DNA from: Alteromonas portus
GTDB taxonomy: Bacteria; Pseudomonadota; Gammaproteobacteria; Enterobacterales; Alteromonadaceae
Direction: 5' to 3'
NCBI RefSeq assembly: GCF_005117025.1
Contig: NZ_SWCO01000010.1
Location: forward strand, 62,001-126,000
DNA: 64,000 nt
In this document: positions 26,982 through 37,688 of the stretch, one piece after another
Numbering within the stretch: position 1 is the first letter of the stretch
Layout: each line of letters opens with the position of its first letter
The notes under the pieces: model-generated
What the model was told of the DNA's origin: nothing
Seen by the model: only the letters and a program-made list of their open reading frames with translations
The model's database searches: none
Made by a program: the position numbers and the translations under genes

Positions 26982-28388
26982 TTATTTTGCAACGCGCCCA
27001 TATCTATCAGAAAAACGCACAATATCGTCTTCTCCAAGATATGCACCCGACTGAACTTCAATAAGCTCTAGAGGGATCTTTCCAGGGTTTTCTAACGCAT
27101 GAACTGCACCAATGGGAATGTAAACCGATTCATTTTCGGTAACTAGCTGTGTTTCTTCATTGATGGTTACGTTTGCACTGCCCGATACTACAATCCAGTG
27201 TTCGGCGCGATGATGATGCATTTGAACAGATAGTTTTTCACCAGGCTTAACGGTAATGCGTTTTACCTGGAAACGGGCGCCGCTGTCGATAGAGTCGTAG
27301 CTTCCCCATGGACGGAATACTTCACGATGGAATTCAAACTCGGGACGACGTTCTGCTTTTAGCTTATTCACTACGGCTTTAATGCTTTGTGCATCATCTT
27401 TGTGAGCCACCATAACGGCATCTTTCGTTTCTACTACGATAACGTCTTCTAAACCAATTACAGAAACCAAACGCTGCTCAGCATTCACATAACTGTTCTT
27501 TGTGTTTTCTAGGATAGTATCGCCTACAGTAGCGTTGCCGTTTTCGTCTTTCTCTGCAGTTTCCCACAATGAAGACCAGCTGCCCACGTCACTCCAACCT
27601 GCATCCAAAGGAACCATAGCTGCGCTATCCGTCTTTTCCATTACCGCATAGTCAATTGAATCGTCGGGGCATGTCGCAAAAATGTCGTGATCTACACGAA
27701 TGAAATCTAAATCTGGTGTTTCTGTGTCAATAGCACGCTTACACACCTCTAACATCTCAGGATTATACTTTTCTAACTCTTCTAGATAACGGCTTGCTTT
27801 GAACATAAACATGCCGCTATTCCAATAGTAACTGCCAGAATCTACATATTCTTTTGCAGTCTCTAATGCGGGCTTTTCTACAAACTCAGCCACTTCGAAA
27901 CCTTCGCCCGTTTGCTCACCCGCCTTAATATATCCATATCCTGTGTGTGGCTGGTCTGGCACAATACCAAAGGTAACAAGTTTACCCTGGTCTGCTAGCT
28001 TTTCAGCTTTAGCAATAGCATTGTGAAACGCTTGATTGTCTTTTATAAGATGGTCTGCCGCTAGTACAAGAAGCACTGGATCTTCACCATTAATGGTAGC
28101 ATGCAATGCTGCTAACGCGATTGCCGGTGCTGTATTGCGACCAACAGGCTCTAGAAGAATGCCGCCATGCTGAATGTCTTTTTGACGAAGCTGCTCAGCT
28201 ACAAGAAATCTATGTGCGTCATTACAAATAAAAATAGGGTTTTGTGCTGGCGTACCTTTTAAGCGTGTGATCGTGTCTTGCAGCATGGTGTTGTCTGAGG
28301 TAAGCGACAAAAACTGCTTTGGAAGCGCTGCACGCGATTTCGGCCATAAGCGACTACCTGAGCCGCCAGCTAATACTACTGGTTTCAT
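26982..28388 (-). CDS. manC: Mannose-1-phosphate guanylyltransferase / mannose-6-phosphate isomerase
   Basis: A 468-residue type II bifunctional enzyme making GDP-mannose. The GTP-binding start [24 protein letters not shown] is at residue 4, followed by [10 protein letters not shown] and the sugar site. The C-terminal isomerase cupin ([39 protein letters not shown]) binds metal and closes with [16 protein letters not shown]. Length matches ManC/AlgA. It gives GDP-mannose to the glycan locus or to LPS. It ends in its own terminator and is separated from the glycosyltransferase downstream. Confidence 0.95.
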   Translation of the reverse strand: MKPVVLAGGSGSRLWPKSRAALPKQFLSLTSDNTMLQDTITRLKGTPAQNPIFICNDAHRFLVAEQLRQKDIQHGGILLEPVGRNTAPAIALAALHATINGEDPVLLVLAADHLIKDNQAFHNAIAKAEKLADQGKLVTFGIVPDQPHTGYGYIKAGEQTGEGFEVAEFVEKPALETAKEYVDSGSYYWNSGMFMFKASRYLEELEKYNPEMLEVCKRAIDTETPDLDFIRVDHDIFATCPDDSIDYAVMEKTDSAAMVPLDAGWSDVGSWSSLWETAEKDENGNATVGDTILENTKNSYVNAEQRLVSVIGLEDVIVVETKDAVMVAHKDDAQSIKAVVNKLKAERRPEFEFHREVFRPWGSYDSIDSGARFQVKRITVKPGEKLSVQMHHHRAEHWIVVSGSANVTINEETQLVTENESVYIPIGAVHALENPGKIPLELIEVQSGAYLGEDDIVRFSDRYGRVAK

Positions 28389-28610
28389 TTGTAATATCCT
28401 TGATGTGTGAGTTCTGTGCCCACGTCCTGTTATTAATATATTCGCTGGTTAGTATACAAAGGTTTGTATTACGATTAAATGGCAAAGTTGTATTGAGCTA
28501 CAGTTGAAACAATAGTGGCTTAAAGCATGGTTATTTAGGTTTATGGCACATAGATTAAGATAGTCTCAATTCAAGTGTTGGAGCCAGAGTCAAGACACAG
28601 AACTCATTTT

Positions 28611-29963
28611 TCATGCACTTTGATTAACTGTGTCATTCAACAACCCCAAAACCTGCTCATCGCTAGACTTAGCCTGGGCACGAACAGATATACTCGCCTG
28701 TTCAACTATTTGTGCTTGAGTAAGTAGTGCTGTCTCTGACGCGAAGTCTGCGTCCGTTATTTGTGAGTGGGCGCGGCTTATATTTTCGAAGCCTATCGCG
28801 TTGTTTCTAATGGCTGATGCCATTTGATTAATTTTCGCGCCGTAAAATGCTCGGCTTTCGCTTACGGACTGTAAAGCGCTATCTATTCGCTCGAGTGCGC
28901 TTTCTGCATCGCTTTCATTCTGTAGCGACGTGCCATCTAAACCGAGGTCAGTCAGCGTCGCAGGTGTTTTAGTGAGTTCAATGAAATCGGTGCCAACACC
29001 GAGTTGGTTTGTCGCGGTAATGTCTACCGGGCCCAGTGTGAAGGTTGGTCCGCCTTCGTTTCCAAGCGACGTCCACGACGCAGTTACATTGAAGGCACCA
29101 GAGCCAATAACCGAAATGATTAACGGCTGAGCATTACTAGCGATAGTAAGGGTTTCATTAAGGTTACCACTTGCGTTTTGATCTCCGGTGAATGAGATAC
29201 TATTTCCATCTATCGTTGCTGAACCTATGGTTAGCAAATTGCTGTCATCATAGCTCGCTGTTGGCTCATACCCATTGGTTGGTAAAAAGAACGTACTTTC
29301 AATGGAAGTACTATTTGAAATGCCGTTACTATTCCATGTGCCAGCAGACAAAGGGGTGCCTGCTAAGTGTTTACCGTCTACAGTAAACACTTGAATATCG
29401 TCATTAGCACCATTGTCGTTTAAGTTAATCTGTATGTTCGTAGAGCCTGCGGGAATATAAGCGATAGAGCGCAATCCGCTGGTCATACTTTGATTTACGC
29501 CGTTTGTAAATGTATCGCTTATAGATGGAACGTTAGCTGAAAGCAGATCGCTATCATCCACTAGCGGTAAACGATTAAATGCATCGGTATTGTAGGCAAT
29601 GCCATTTAGTGCGTTTTTTAGTTGCTGGAATTCCTTATCTAATGCGGCACGGTCACTTACACTATTAATTCCGTTTTGCGACTGTATTGCCAGCTGCCGC
29701 ATTCGTTGCAGTATAGCGGCAGATTCTTGCAGCCCACCCTCTGCAATTTGTGCATAGCTTATGCCGTCATTCAAGTTACGGTTCAGTTGCGTGTAGGCTC
29801 TTTTCTCTGAGGCAAGCCTATTGGAGATCTGAAGACCAGCACTGTCGTCAGCAGCGCTGTTTATTCTTAGACCTGAACTTAAACGCTCTAAACGCGTTGA
29901 TAGCGCAGTATTTTGTAAAGTTGAAAGACCTAAAGATTGGTAATTTCCTGTAACCGATAGCAC
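28611..29963 (-). CDS. Flagellin (orphan copy)
   Basis: A 450-residue flagellin. The N-terminal D0/D1 region has ALSTRLERLSSGLRINSAADD and QSQNGINSVSDRAALDKE; the C-terminal D1/D0 region has ALERIDSALQSVSESRAFYG and TQAQIVEQASISVRAQA. The central 150-340 region is a less conserved variable domain, Ser/Thr-rich and a possible site of O-glycosylation. The start is GTG with AAGGA six bases upstream and a sigma-54 promoter further up. No flagellar assembly genes sit beside it; it lies between manC and a small secreted protein. Placement next to a glycan locus suggests, but does not show, that it is the glycan acceptor. Confidence 0.93.
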   Translation of the reverse strand: MLSVTGNYQSLGLSTLQNTALSTRLERLSSGLRINSAADDSAGLQISNRLASEKRAYTQLNRNLNDGISYAQIAEGGLQESAAILQRMRQLAIQSQNGINSVSDRAALDKEFQQLKNALNGIAYNTDAFNRLPLVDDSDLLSANVPSISDTFTNGVNQSMTSGLRSIAYIPAGSTNIQINLNDNGANDDIQVFTVDGKHLAGTPLSAGTWNSNGISNSTSIESTFFLPTNGYEPTASYDDSNLLTIGSATIDGNSISFTGDQNASGNLNETLTIASNAQPLIISVIGSGAFNVTASWTSLGNEGGPTFTLGPVDITATNQLGVGTDFIELTKTPATLTDLGLDGTSLQNESDAESALERIDSALQSVSESRAFYGAKINQMASAIRNNAIGFENISRAHSQITDADFASETALLTQAQIVEQASISVRAQAKSSDEQVLGLLNDTVNQSA

Positions 29964-30026
29964 GCTAGTTCCTTTTACGCTTTCATTTTAGTTAAATTAA
30001 GTTGGCATAGTTAATACATATGTTTC

Positions 30027-30043
30027 AGCAATATGCACGCCAA
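30027..30043 (-). promoter_or_regulatory. Sigma-54 promoter of the flagellin gene
   Basis: On the minus strand this reads TTGGCGTGCATATTGCT. It has the GG and GC elements of the -24/-12 sigma-54 consensus with exactly ten bases between them. The distance to the flagellin GTG is about 65 bases, leaving a leader of roughly 50. Sigma-54 control of polar flagellin is known in Vibrio. Confidence 0.7.
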
Positions 30044-30208
30044 TAAAACTCATGCACGATTAGAACGATAACCTAACTTTATTCTAAATAGCTGTCGGCA
30101 CTTACCTAAAACAGCCCTCTCACCCCTAGACTTTAAATATAGATTCGGTAATGTGACATAGCCGTACAAATTTAATACAACCTAATTAATACTATGGAGA
30201 CTCACCTT

Positions 30209-30577
30209 ATGGTGAATAAGAAGGGAATTATTCTGGCCCTAGCTTTAACTGGATATTCGATTTGTGTTTTTGCTGATAGCGCGGCGTTAAACAATGCGGC
30301 CACTAAATTATGTGATAAGAGTAAAATGTGTGTTGGGCAAGAGATGAGTGCTAATGACGAGTTTCCACCTGAAATGAAAGCCATGATGTTGAATATGGTA
30401 GAAGAGATATGTGGCCAATATATGAGCATTGCTGATTTAGGCGACGAGCATGAACTTATTGAGCCCGCCACTGAATGCCTTAATTCAATGGCCAATCAAG
30501 GCTGCGATGCATTACTAAACTCTGATGAGGAAACAGCGGCTTGTAAGCGCTATTCAGAACTGGCCGAGAACTATTAG
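30209..30577 (+). CDS. Small secreted cysteine-rich protein, unknown
   Basis: About 122 residues starting MVNKKGIILALALTG. The first 22 residues are a signal peptide with likely cleavage at VFA-DS. The mature part has six cysteines (two in CDKSKMC, then EEICG, TECLN, GCDAL, AACKR), which fits disulfide-bonded periplasmic or secreted proteins. I chose ATG 30209 because GGAG lies nine bases upstream; the ATG at 30194 has none. It faces the flagellin divergently and the ribosomal block convergently. I do not recognise a family. Confidence 0.72.
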   Translation: MVNKKGIILALALTGYSICVFADSAALNNAATKLCDKSKMCVGQEMSANDEFPPEMKAMMLNMVEEICGQYMSIADLGDEHELIEPATECLNSMANQGCDALLNSDEETAACKRYSELAENY

Positions 30578-30668
30578 AACAGAGTAATAGTTAAATGGTC
30601 TTTTTAGTCTTAGTGTACGTGCCTGGGCCCAAACGCAACGTTTCCGAAGCCATTAGTCATGCACAAAA

Positions 30669-30704
30669 AAAAAGGGGCCTGAATTTTCACTCAGGCCCCT
30701 TTTT
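30669..30704 (-). terminator. Terminator of the ribosomal alpha operon
   Basis: AGGGGCCTGA (30673-30682) pairs with TCAGGCCCCT (30691-30700), flanked by A and T runs. It lies just after the rplQ stop and ends in U's on the minus strand; the T run on the plus strand makes it bidirectional. Confidence 0.9.
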
Positions 30705-30719
30705 CTAATCGAGTATTAA

Positions 30720-31121
30720 TTACTCTTCAGTTGCTTCTACTGCTTCTTCTTCAGCTTCTACAACTGGACGGTCAACTAGCTCAACATATGCCATTGGGGC
30801 ATTGTCGCCAGCACGGAAACCGCATTTAAGAATGCGAGTGTAGCCGCCTGGACGAGCTTCGTAACGAGGACCAAGCTCGTTGAATAGTTTACCTACAACC
30901 TCTTTGTCACCAGTGCGGGCGAAAGCTAGACGGCGGTTTGCAACGCTGTCTTCTTTAGCCATAGTGATTAGAGGCTCGATTACGCGACGTAATTCTTTCG
31001 CTTTTGGTAACGTAGTTTTGATCACTTCGTGCTTGACCAAAGAACCGGCCATGTTTTTGAACATAGCTTGACGATGGCTGCTGTTGCGATTCAACTGACG
31101 ACCACTCTTACGATGGCGCAT
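30720..31121 (-). CDS. rplQ: 50S ribosomal protein L17
   Basis: A 133-residue protein beginning [20 protein letters not shown], the L17 N-terminus. It has [19 protein letters not shown], the conserved core end, then an acidic tail ([12 protein letters not shown]) slightly longer than in E. coli. L17 binds near the exit tunnel of the 50S subunit. It follows rpoA by about 40 bases as the last gene of the alpha operon and is closed by the terminator at 30669. Confidence 0.98.
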   Translation of the reverse strand: MRHRKSGRQLNRNSSHRQAMFKNMAGSLVKHEVIKTTLPKAKELRRVIEPLITMAKEDSVANRRLAFARTGDKEVVGKLFNELGPRYEARPGGYTRILKCGFRAGDNAPMAYVELVDRPVVEAEEEAVEATEE

Positions 31122-31162
31122 AGTTTTATCCTTCTCTACAAATCAGTTTGATAAAAACCTGA

Positions 31163-32149
31163 TTAATCTTTTTCAGCGATGCTCTCTGGCGGCCAGTTTT
31201 CTAGGCGCATACCTAGAGAAAGACCACGAGATGCTAGAACATCTTTGATTTCAGTTAGCGATTTCTTACCAAGGTTTGGCGTTTTAAGTAGCTCAACCTC
31301 AGTGCGCTGTACCAGGTCACCAATGTACTGGATAGCTTCTGCTTTCAAACAGTTTGCAGAACGTACTGTCAGCTCTAGGTCATCTACTGGACGAAGCAGA
31401 ATCGGATCGAATTCTGGCTTCTCTTCTTTCGCTTCTGGCTCAGACACATCACGTAGGTCTACGAATGCATCTAGCTGTTCAGCTAGGATAGTAGCAGAAC
31501 GGCGGATCGCTTCTTCAGGATCCAAAGTACCGTTCGTCTCCATGTCGATGATTAGTTTGTCTAGGTCTGTGCGTTGTTCAACACGAGCAGACTCTACACT
31601 GTAAGCAATACGTTCAACTGGGCTGTATGAAGCGTCTACTAACAAACGACCAATTGGACGATCATCTTCTTCAGAGGAGCGACGGGTAGAAGCTGGTACA
31701 TAACCGCGACCCATTTCTACTTTAATGCGCATGCTGATTTCAGCTTCGCCAGTTAAAGTACAAATAACGTGGTCAGGGTTTGTAATTTCTACGTCGCCAT
31801 CATGCTGAATATCACCAGCAACAACAGGGCCAGCGCCAGATTTCACTAGAGTTAGGGTTGCCTCAGTTTTACCTTCAAGGCGAACCGCTAAACCTTTAAG
31901 ATTTAGCAAGATTTCAATTACGTCTTCCTGAACACCTTCTTTGGTGCTGTACTCGTGAAGAACGCCGTCAATTTCTACCTCGGTAACTGCACATCCTGGC
32001 ATAGATGACAGTAAAATACGACGTAGGGCGTTACCTAGAGTATGGCCAAAGCCGCGCTCTAGTGGTTCCAAAGTTACTTTGGCACGAGTAGGAGAAACGT
32101 TTTCGATCTCAACTAATCTCGGTTTTAGGAATTCAGTCACAGAACCCAC
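31163..32149 (-). CDS. rpoA: RNA polymerase alpha subunit
   Basis: A 328-residue subunit. The N-terminal assembly domain has [19 protein letters not shown] near 33-51. A short acidic linker ([12 protein letters not shown]) leads to the C-terminal domain with [18 protein letters not shown] and [18 protein letters not shown], which contacts UP elements and activators. Length and order match the gammaproteobacterial alpha subunit. It lies between rpsD and rplQ, as in the standard alpha operon. Confidence 0.98.
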   Translation of the reverse strand: MGSVTEFLKPRLVEIENVSPTRAKVTLEPLERGFGHTLGNALRRILLSSMPGCAVTEVEIDGVLHEYSTKEGVQEDVIEILLNLKGLAVRLEGKTEATLTLVKSGAGPVVAGDIQHDGDVEITNPDHVICTLTGEAEISMRIKVEMGRGYVPASTRRSSEEDDRPIGRLLVDASYSPVERIAYSVESARVEQRTDLDKLIIDMETNGTLDPEEAIRRSATILAEQLDAFVDLRDVSEPEAKEEKPEFDPILLRPVDDLELTVRSANCLKAEAIQYIGDLVQRTEVELLKTPNLGKKSLTEIKDVLASRGLSLGMRLENWPPESIAEKD

Positions 32150-32171
32150 AATGCTTCCTCTTTAGTTAGCT

Positions 32172-32792
32172 TTACTTAGAGTAAAGTTCGACGATCAACT
32201 GTTCGTTAATTTCCGCAGACAGGTCAGTTCTTTCAGGAACGCGCTTGAAAGTGCCTTCCATTTTGCTGCTGTCTACTTCAATCCAGGTTGGCTTCTCACG
32301 TTGGTCAGCCAGTTCCAAAGCAGCAACGATACGCGCTTGCTTCTTAGCCTTTTCACGAACAGAAACCACGTCTTCGGCAGAAACGTTAAACGATGGGATG
32401 TTCACAACTTGACCATTTACCATGATCGCCTTGTGGCTAACTAGCTGACGTGCTTCTGCACGAGTGCTAGCGAAACCCATACGGTAAACTACGTTATCAA
32501 GACGCTGTTCTAAAAGCTGTAGCAAGTTTTCACCTGTGTTGCCTTTTAGACGTGCAGCTTCTTTATAGTAGTTGCGGAATTGCTTTTCCAGAACGCCGTA
32601 CATACGACGAACTTTTTGTTTTTCACGCAGCTGAACACCGTAGTCAGACAGACGGCCACGACGGGCACCGTGCTGACCAGGCGCTGTATCGATTTTACAT
32701 TTAGAATCGATTGCGCGAACGCCGCTTTTTAGGAACAGGTCTGTTCCTTCGCGACGGCTAAGTTTGAGTTTTGGACCCAAATATCTTGCCAT
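32172..32792 (-). CDS. rpsD: 30S ribosomal protein S4
   Basis: A 206-residue protein starting [20 protein letters not shown], with the S4 RNA-binding domain [20 protein letters not shown] and [20 protein letters not shown]4 starts 16S assembly and in E. coli represses the alpha operon by binding its leader RNA. It follows rpsK by 24 bases. A possible leader lies upstream of rpsM. Confidence 0.98.
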   Translation of the reverse strand: MARYLGPKLKLSRREGTDLFLKSGVRAIDSKCKIDTAPGQHGARRGRLSDYGVQLREKQKVRRMYGVLEKQFRNYYKEAARLKGNTGENLLQLLEQRLDNVVYRMGFASTRAEARQLVSHKAIMVNGQVVNIPSFNVSAEDVVSVREKAKKQARIVAALELADQREKPTWIEVDSSKMEGTFKRVPERTDLSAEINEQLIVELYSK

Positions 32793-32816
32793 GATCTTTC
32801 TCCAACTGTCCGTCGA

Positions 32817-33209
32817 TTAAACGCGACGTTTTTTCGGTGGACGACAACCGTTGTGAGGAATAGGGGTCACATCGGTAATGTTTGTGATCTTATAACCTGT
32901 AGCGTTAAGAGCACGGATCGCAGACTCACGGCCTGGACCTGGACCTTTAACGAAAACTTCAAGGTTCTTAAGACCGTATTCTTGTGCAGCAACACCTGCA
33001 CGCTCAGCAGCTACCTGTGCAGCAAATGGGGTAGATTTACGTGAACCACGGAAACCTGAACCACCAGATGTCGCCCATGCTAGTGCATTGCCTGAACGGT
33101 CTGTAATAGTCACAATTGTGTTGTTGAAAGACGCATGGATATGAGCCATACCGTCTGCAACCTGACGTTTAGCGCGCTTACGCGTGCTACGAGCTGGTGC
33201 TTTAGCCAT
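32817..33209 (-). CDS. rpsK: 30S ribosomal protein S11
   Basis: A 130-residue protein with [20 protein letters not shown], the S11 core, and [11 protein letters not shown] at the end. It sits on the 30S platform near the 690 loop. It is 14 bases from rpsM in the alpha operon. No departures from the family are seen. Confidence 0.98.
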   Translation of the reverse strand: MAKAPARSTRKRAKRQVADGMAHIHASFNNTIVTITDRSGNALAWATSGGSGFRGSRKSTPFAAQVAAERAGVAAQEYGLKNLEVFVKGPGPGRESAIRALNATGYKITNITDVTPIPHNGCRPPKKRRV

Positions 33210-33223
33210 AACTTACTCCCCGT

Positions 33224-33580
33224 TTACTTCTTAATTGGCTTACGAGGACCTTTACGGGTACGCGCATTAGTTTTAGTGCGCTGACCACGTAGAGGCAAGC
33301 TACGACGGTGGCGAATACCACGGAAGCAACCCAGGTCCATCAAACGTTTGATGCTCATAGAGACTTCACGGCGTAGGTCACCTTCAACGGTGAATTTAGC
33401 CACTTCGTCACGAAGCTTATCAATAGTAGCTTCGTCTAGCTCTTTGATTTTTGTATTTTCTGCAACACCAGCACCCGCACAAATGCTTTTCGCACGTGTG
33501 GGACCAACGCCATAGATCGCTTGGATAGCGATTACAGCATGCTTGTGCTCAGGAATGTTAATGCCAGCGATACGGGCCAT
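33224..33580 (-). CDS. rpsM: 30S ribosomal protein S13
   Basis: A 118-residue protein starting [18 protein letters not shown], with [19 protein letters not shown] near the end and a basic tail GPRKPIKK. A longer frame with three more residues lacks support; GAGGAG precedes this ATG by seven bases. It is the first gene of the alpha group, after a break from rpmJ of about 175 bases that may hold its leader. Confidence 0.97.
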   Translation of the reverse strand: MARIAGINIPEHKHAVIAIQAIYGVGPTRAKSICAGAGVAENTKIKELDEATIDKLRDEVAKFTVEGDLRREVSMSIKRLMDLGCFRGIRHRRSLPLRGQRTKTNARTRKGPRKPIKK

Positions 33581-33687
33581 TAACAGCACTCCTCTTGTTT
33601 ATTTGTCGACGACCTAAAAAGCCCGATAGGATACTTACCCGTCGACTAAATTGCAAATTAAGGTTCAAAATACTTTAAAACAAAACT

Positions 33688-33721
33688 AGCAGAACCAGAC
33701 AAGTACTATCTAGGTTCTGCT
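33688..33721 (-). terminator. Hairpin between rpmJ and rpsM, attenuator-like
   Basis: AGCAGAACC (33688-33696) pairs with GGTTCTGCT (33713-33721). On the minus strand it is followed by TAGTTTTGTTTT, so it resembles a terminator after rpmJ, perhaps partial. The stretch from here to rpsM (33581-33687) is a candidate S4-type leader, with CGAC repeats that could pair; this is not shown. Confidence 0.6.
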
Positions 33722-33755
33722 TACTTAGCTTTGCGAATATCTTGTTCCGCTTAGA

Positions 33756-33872
33756 TTAGCCCTGACGCTGCTTATGCTTTGGGTCAGAACTGCAAATTAC
33801 ACGCACAACACCGTTGCGCTTGATAACTTTACAGTTACGGCAAATCTTTTTTACTGATGCACGAACTTTCAT
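33756..33872 (-). CDS. rpmJ: 50S ribosomal protein L36
   Basis: A 38-residue protein, [20 protein letters not shown] then [16 protein letters not shown]. The CxxC plus C...H set (Cys11, Cys14, Cys27, His33) is the zinc-binding ribbon, so this is the zinc-type form. It is too short for most ORF screens. It lies between secY and rpsM as in most gammaproteobacteria. Confidence 0.97.
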
Positions 33873-33910
33873 TACATCTTTCCCCTTTCTATCAATATTA
33901 AGGGGCTAAC

Positions 33911-35230
33911 TTATCGGCCGTAGCCTTTAAGGTTAGCTTTCTTCAGCACAGACTCATATTGACTAGACATCAAATGTGTCTGTACTTGTGCCATAAAGTC
34001 CATAATAACCACTACAATAATTAGAAGCGACGTACCACCGAAGTAGAACGGCACATTCCAAGCGATTAGCATGAATTCAGGCACTAAACAAATAAAGGTT
34101 ATGTACAGTGCGCCAGCCAGTGTAAGGCGAGTCATTACCTTGTCAATGTATCGTGACGTTTGCTCACCCGGGCGGATGCCTGGGATGAACGCGCCAGACT
34201 TCTTCAAGTTATCTGCAGTATCACGCGGGTTAAATACCAACGCCGTGTAGAAGAAGCAGAAGAAGATAATCGCAGCTGCGTATAACATCACGTACAGCGG
34301 TTGACCAGGAGATAGCATAAGCGCTACATCTTGCAACCACGCTGTTGATTCATTCTGTCCGAACCATCCTGCGATGGTACCCGGGAACAGAATAATGCTA
34401 GAAGCAAAGATTGGTGGAATTACACCAGCAATGTTGACTTTTAGCGGTAAATGGGTGCTTTGCGCAGCAAAAACCTGACGGCCTTGCTGACGTTTTGCGT
34501 AGTTTACCACAATTCTGCGCTGTCCGCGCTCTACAAATACAACTAGGTATGTAAGAGCGATAACAATCACGCCAATCAACAGTAGGAACAACAAGTTAAT
34601 GTCGCCCTGCCTTGCTTGTTCCGCAGTCTGACCTATCGCTGTTGGCAGACCGGCAACAATACCAGCAAAAATCAATATAGAGATACCGTTACCAATACCT
34701 CGTTCGGTAATTTGCTCACCCAACCACATAAGGAACATAGTTCCTGTGACTAGGCTCACTACTGCCGTAAAGTAGAATCCGAAGCCAGGGTTTATCACCA
34801 ATCCATTAATCAGGTTAGGCAAACCAGTCGAAATACCAATTGATTGGAAGATAGCCAATACAAGCGTTAAATAACGCGTGTACTGACTAATTTTACGACG
34901 GCCTGCTTCGCCTTCTTTTTTAAGCTCCACCATCGGTGGGTGAACCACCGAGAGCAACTGCATGATAATGGATGCAGTAATGTATGGCATAATGCCCAAA
35001 GCCAGAACGGATGCACGCTCAAGCGCACCACCAGAGAACATGTTAAACATTTCTACAATGGTGCCTTTTTGTTGCTCGAACAAGTCAGCAAGTACAGCTG
35101 GATCGATGCCAGGGATAGGAACGTAAGAACCTAGTCTGAATACAACAATCGCACCAAGTACGAACAACAATCTTGCCTTAAGCTCACTCAAGCCGCTTTT
35201 AGCGCCTGAATCCAATCCTGGTTTAGCCAT
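33911..35230 (-). CDS. secY: Protein translocase subunit SecY
   Basis: A 439-residue membrane protein with ten membrane segments, the core of the SecYEG channel. Conserved parts include [16 protein letters not shown] near 35, [17 protein letters not shown], and the loop with [20 protein letters not shown]. It is five bases from rplO in the spc block, as in E. coli. Confidence 0.98.
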   Translation of the reverse strand: MAKPGLDSGAKSGLSELKARLLFVLGAIVVFRLGSYVPIPGIDPAVLADLFEQQKGTIVEMFNMFSGGALERASVLALGIMPYITASIIMQLLSVVHPPMVELKKEGEAGRRKISQYTRYLTLVLAIFQSIGISTGLPNLINGLVINPGFGFYFTAVVSLVTGTMFLMWLGEQITERGIGNGISILIFAGIVAGLPTAIGQTAEQARQGDINLLFLLLIGVIVIALTYLVVFVERGQRRIVVNYAKRQQGRQVFAAQSTHLPLKVNIAGVIPPIFASSIILFPGTIAGWFGQNESTAWLQDVALMLSPGQPLYVMLYAAAIIFFCFFYTALVFNPRDTADNLKKSGAFIPGIRPGEQTSRYIDKVMTRLTLAGALYITFICLVPEFMLIAWNVPFYFGGTSLLIIVVVIMDFMAQVQTHLMSSQYESVLKKANLKGYGR

Positions 35231-35235
35231 CTAGC

Positions 35236-35670
35236 TTATTCCTCTACTTTACCGCCAGCAGCTTCAATCGCTTCTTTAGCGCCTTTAGTAACCTTTAACC
35301 CGCTTACTGTAACAGCGCGTGATACTTCACCGCTCTTAACAACTTTAACGAACTGGATTTCTTTCTTAACGATACCAGCTGCTTTTAAAGTCTCAAGAGA
35401 CGCAGTATCACCATCAACCTTCGCGATTTCAGCAAGAGTTACTTGATCAGTAACAAAGCTCTTGCGTGAAGTGAAACCGAACTTAGGAAGACGACGCTGG
35501 ATAGGCATCTGACCACCTTCGAATCCTGGCTTAACACGGCCACCTGAACGGCTTTTTTGACCTTTGTGGCCTACGCCACCTGTTTTACCAAGACCTGAGC
35601 CGATACCACGACCAGAACGCTTACCAGTAGGCTTTGAACCTTCGGCTGGAGAAATTGTATTTAAACGCAT
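35236..35670 (-). CDS. rplO: 50S ribosomal protein L15
   Basis: A 144-residue protein with [20 protein letters not shown] and the glycine-rich [14 protein letters not shown] loop, plus [17 protein letters not shown]. It has the usual length. It is three bases from rpmD, so translation is tightly coupled, and is followed by secY. Confidence 0.98.
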   Translation of the reverse strand: MRLNTISPAEGSKPTGKRSGRGIGSGLGKTGGVGHKGQKSRSGGRVKPGFEGGQMPIQRRLPKFGFTSRKSFVTDQVTLAEIAKVDGDTASLETLKAAGIVKKEIQFVKVVKSGEVSRAVTVSGLKVTKGAKEAIEAAGGKVEE

Positions 35671-35673
35671 GTC

Positions 35674-35853
35674 TTACTCCTCCACTATCTCAACCATGTA
35701 ATATACACGGTTGATCATGCCACGAACGGCTGGGGTATCTTCCAGTTCACGAACATGGTTGATTTTACGAAGGCCTAAACCTTTAAGCGTAGCTTTGTGC
35801 TTTGGCAGACGGCCAATTGCACTTTTAGTTTGCTTTACTTTAATCGTTGCCAT
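35674..35853 (-). CDS. rpmD: 50S ribosomal protein L30
   Basis: A 59-residue protein: [19 protein letters not shown] then [20 protein letters not shown] and [10 protein letters not shown]. It matches L30 in length and in the GLRK.NH.RE motif. It lies between rpsE and rplO. Confidence 0.97.
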   Translation of the reverse strand: MATIKVKQTKSAIGRLPKHKATLKGLGLRKINHVRELEDTPAVRGMINRVYYMVEIVEE

Positions 35854-35859
35854 GTCTGA

Positions 35860-36360
35860 TTACCCCAAAATTTCTTCTACAGACAATCCACGCTTCGCAG
35901 CAACTTTCGCCGGGCTGTTCATTTCTGTCAGCGCGTTGATTGTTGCACGTACAACGTTGATTGGGTTTGTAGAGCCGTAACATTTTGAAAGTACGTTTTG
36001 TACACCAGCTACTTCAAGTACTGCACGCATCGCACCACCGGCAATAATACCGGTACCTTCAGATGCTGGCTGCATGTAAACTTTAGAGCCAGAGTGACGA
36101 CCTTTAATCGGGTGCTGTAACGTGTGACCGTTAAGGTCTACGTCAACCATGTTGCGACGTGCCTTTTCCATTGCTTTTTGGATTGCAGCAGGTACTTCAC
36201 GTGCCTTACCGTAACCAAAACCAACGCGACCGTTACCGTCACCCACTACTGTCAATGCAGTGAAACTAAAGATACGACCACCTTTAACCACTTTAGATAC
36301 GCGGTTTACGGCGATCAATTTCTCTAGAAATTCACCATTTTGAACGTCTTGTTTAGCCAT
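35860..36360 (-). CDS. rpsE: 30S ribosomal protein S5
   Basis: A 166-residue protein with [19 protein letters not shown] and [19 protein letters not shown], the double-stranded RNA-binding part, and [20 protein letters not shown]5 sits at the mRNA entry and affects decoding accuracy. It follows rplR by nine bases. Confidence 0.98.
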   Translation of the reverse strand: MAKQDVQNGEFLEKLIAVNRVSKVVKGGRIFSFTALTVVGDGNGRVGFGYGKAREVPAAIQKAMEKARRNMVDVDLNGHTLQHPIKGRHSGSKVYMQPASEGTGIIAGGAMRAVLEVAGVQNVLSKCYGSTNPINVVRATINALTEMNSPAKVAAKRGLSVEEILG

Positions 36361-36369
36361 TATAAACTC

Positions 36370-36723
36370 CTAGAACTGAAGACCAGCTTCGCGAGCTGCA
36401 TCAGCTAATGCTTTAACGCGACCGTGGTATTGGAAACCACTACGATCGAAAGCCACTGTTTTAATGCCTTTCTCAAGCGCGCGCTCTGCGATTGCTTTAC
36501 CGACTACCGTCGCTGCTTCAGCGTTACCTGTAGACTTAAGATCTTTCGCAAGATCTTTCTCAACAGTTGAAGCCGCTGCCAACACTTCAGAACCGCATGG
36601 AGCGATTAGCTGAGCGTAGATGTGGCGAGGTGTACGGTTAACTACCAAGCGATGCGCGGCCAGTTCACGAATTTTTGCTCGTGCGCGAGTTGCGCGACGA
36701 ATGCGAGCTGTTTTCTTATCCAT
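36370..36723 (-). CDS. rplR: 50S ribosomal protein L18
   Basis: A 117-residue protein starting [18 protein letters not shown], with [20 protein letters not shown] near the end, the 5S rRNA-binding family. A frame four codons longer has no extra support. It is 12 bases from rplF. Confidence 0.97.
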   Translation of the reverse strand: MDKKTARIRRATRARAKIRELAAHRLVVNRTPRHIYAQLIAPCGSEVLAAASTVEKDLAKDLKSTGNAEAATVVGKAIAERALEKGIKTVAFDRSGFQYHGRVKALADAAREAGLQF

Positions 36724-36735
36724 CGTATCACCCAC

Positions 36736-37269
36736 CTACTTTTTCTTAGCTTCTTTACGACGTACGTGTTCGTCAGCGTAACGTACACCTTTACCTTTGT
36801 AAGGCTCTGGTGGACGGTAACCACGAATGTTCGCCGCAACCTGACCAACCACCTGCTTATCGGCGCCTTTGACGACGATTTCAGTTTGGCTAGGAGTTTC
36901 AACCGTAATGCCTTCTGGCATTTCGTATGCTACAGGGTGAGAGAAACCTAGTGTAAGGTTTAGTTTGTTACCTTGTGCTTGCGCACGGTAACCAACACCT
37001 AACAACTGAAGTTTTTTCTCGAAACCTTGTGAAACACCTTGAACCATTGCGTTAAGGATAGAGCGCGCAGTACCAGCCTGTGCCCAACCGTCTACAAAGC
37101 CTTCACGTGGAAGTGCTTTAAGTTGGTTCTCTTCCTGTGCAACTTCTACAGCGTCGTTGAAAACGCGGGTCAAAGTGCCTTTACTACCTTTAACAGTAAC
37201 TTCTTGACCAGAGATAGAAACTTCTACACCTGATACAACGTCTACTGGGGCTTTTGCTATACGTGACAT
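36736..37269 (-). CDS. rplF: 50S ribosomal protein L6
   Basis: A 177-residue protein with two similar halves. It begins [18 protein letters not shown] and ends with the L6 signature [20 protein letters not shown]. It sits near the factor-binding site of the 50S subunit. It follows rpsH by 13 bases. Confidence 0.98.
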   Translation of the reverse strand: MSRIAKAPVDVVSGVEVSISGQEVTVKGSKGTLTRVFNDAVEVAQEENQLKALPREGFVDGWAQAGTARSILNAMVQGVSQGFEKKLQLLGVGYRAQAQGNKLNLTLGFSHPVAYEMPEGITVETPSQTEIVVKGADKQVVGQVAANIRGYRPPEPYKGKGVRYADEHVRRKEAKKK

Positions 37270-37282
37270 TTCAACTCCTCCG

Positions 37283-37675
37283 TTATGCTACATAACCGAT
37301 GATCTCACCGCCCATGCCAGCGTTACGCGCTGCACGGTCAGTCATCACACCTTTAGAAGTCGACACGATAGCTACGCCTAAACCACCCATAACCTTTGGA
37401 AGCTCATCTTTTTTCTTATAGATGCGCAGACCAGGACGGCTTACACGTTCGATAGTGTCAATTACTTGCTTGCCTTCGAAGTACTTAAGCGTAACTTCTA
37501 AAACAGGCTTAACGTCACCAGAAGCAGCGAAGTCAGTAATATAACCTTCAGCTTTCAATACTTCACAGATTGCAACGCGAAGTTTTGAAGAAGGCATAGT
37601 TACAGAAACTTTCTGTGCCATCTGGCCGTTACGGATGCGGGTAAACATATCCGCGATAGGATCTTGCATGCTCAT
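37283..37675 (-). CDS. rpsH: 30S ribosomal protein S8
   Basis: A 130-residue protein: [19 protein letters not shown] at the start and [20 protein letters not shown] at the end. S8 binds the central domain of 16S rRNA and in E. coli also represses the spc operon at the rplE start. It is 13 bases from rpsN. Confidence 0.98.
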   Translation of the reverse strand: MSMQDPIADMFTRIRNGQMAQKVSVTMPSSKLRVAICEVLKAEGYITDFAASGDVKPVLEVTLKYFEGKQVIDTIERVSRPGLRIYKKKDELPKVMGGLGVAIVSTSKGVMTDRAARNAGMGGEIIGYVA

Positions 37676-37688
37676 TATCAGCTACTCC

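Noticed and set aside
36622-36951. 109-codon frame opposite rplR and rplF
   Set aside because: It is antisense to two certain ribosomal protein genes.
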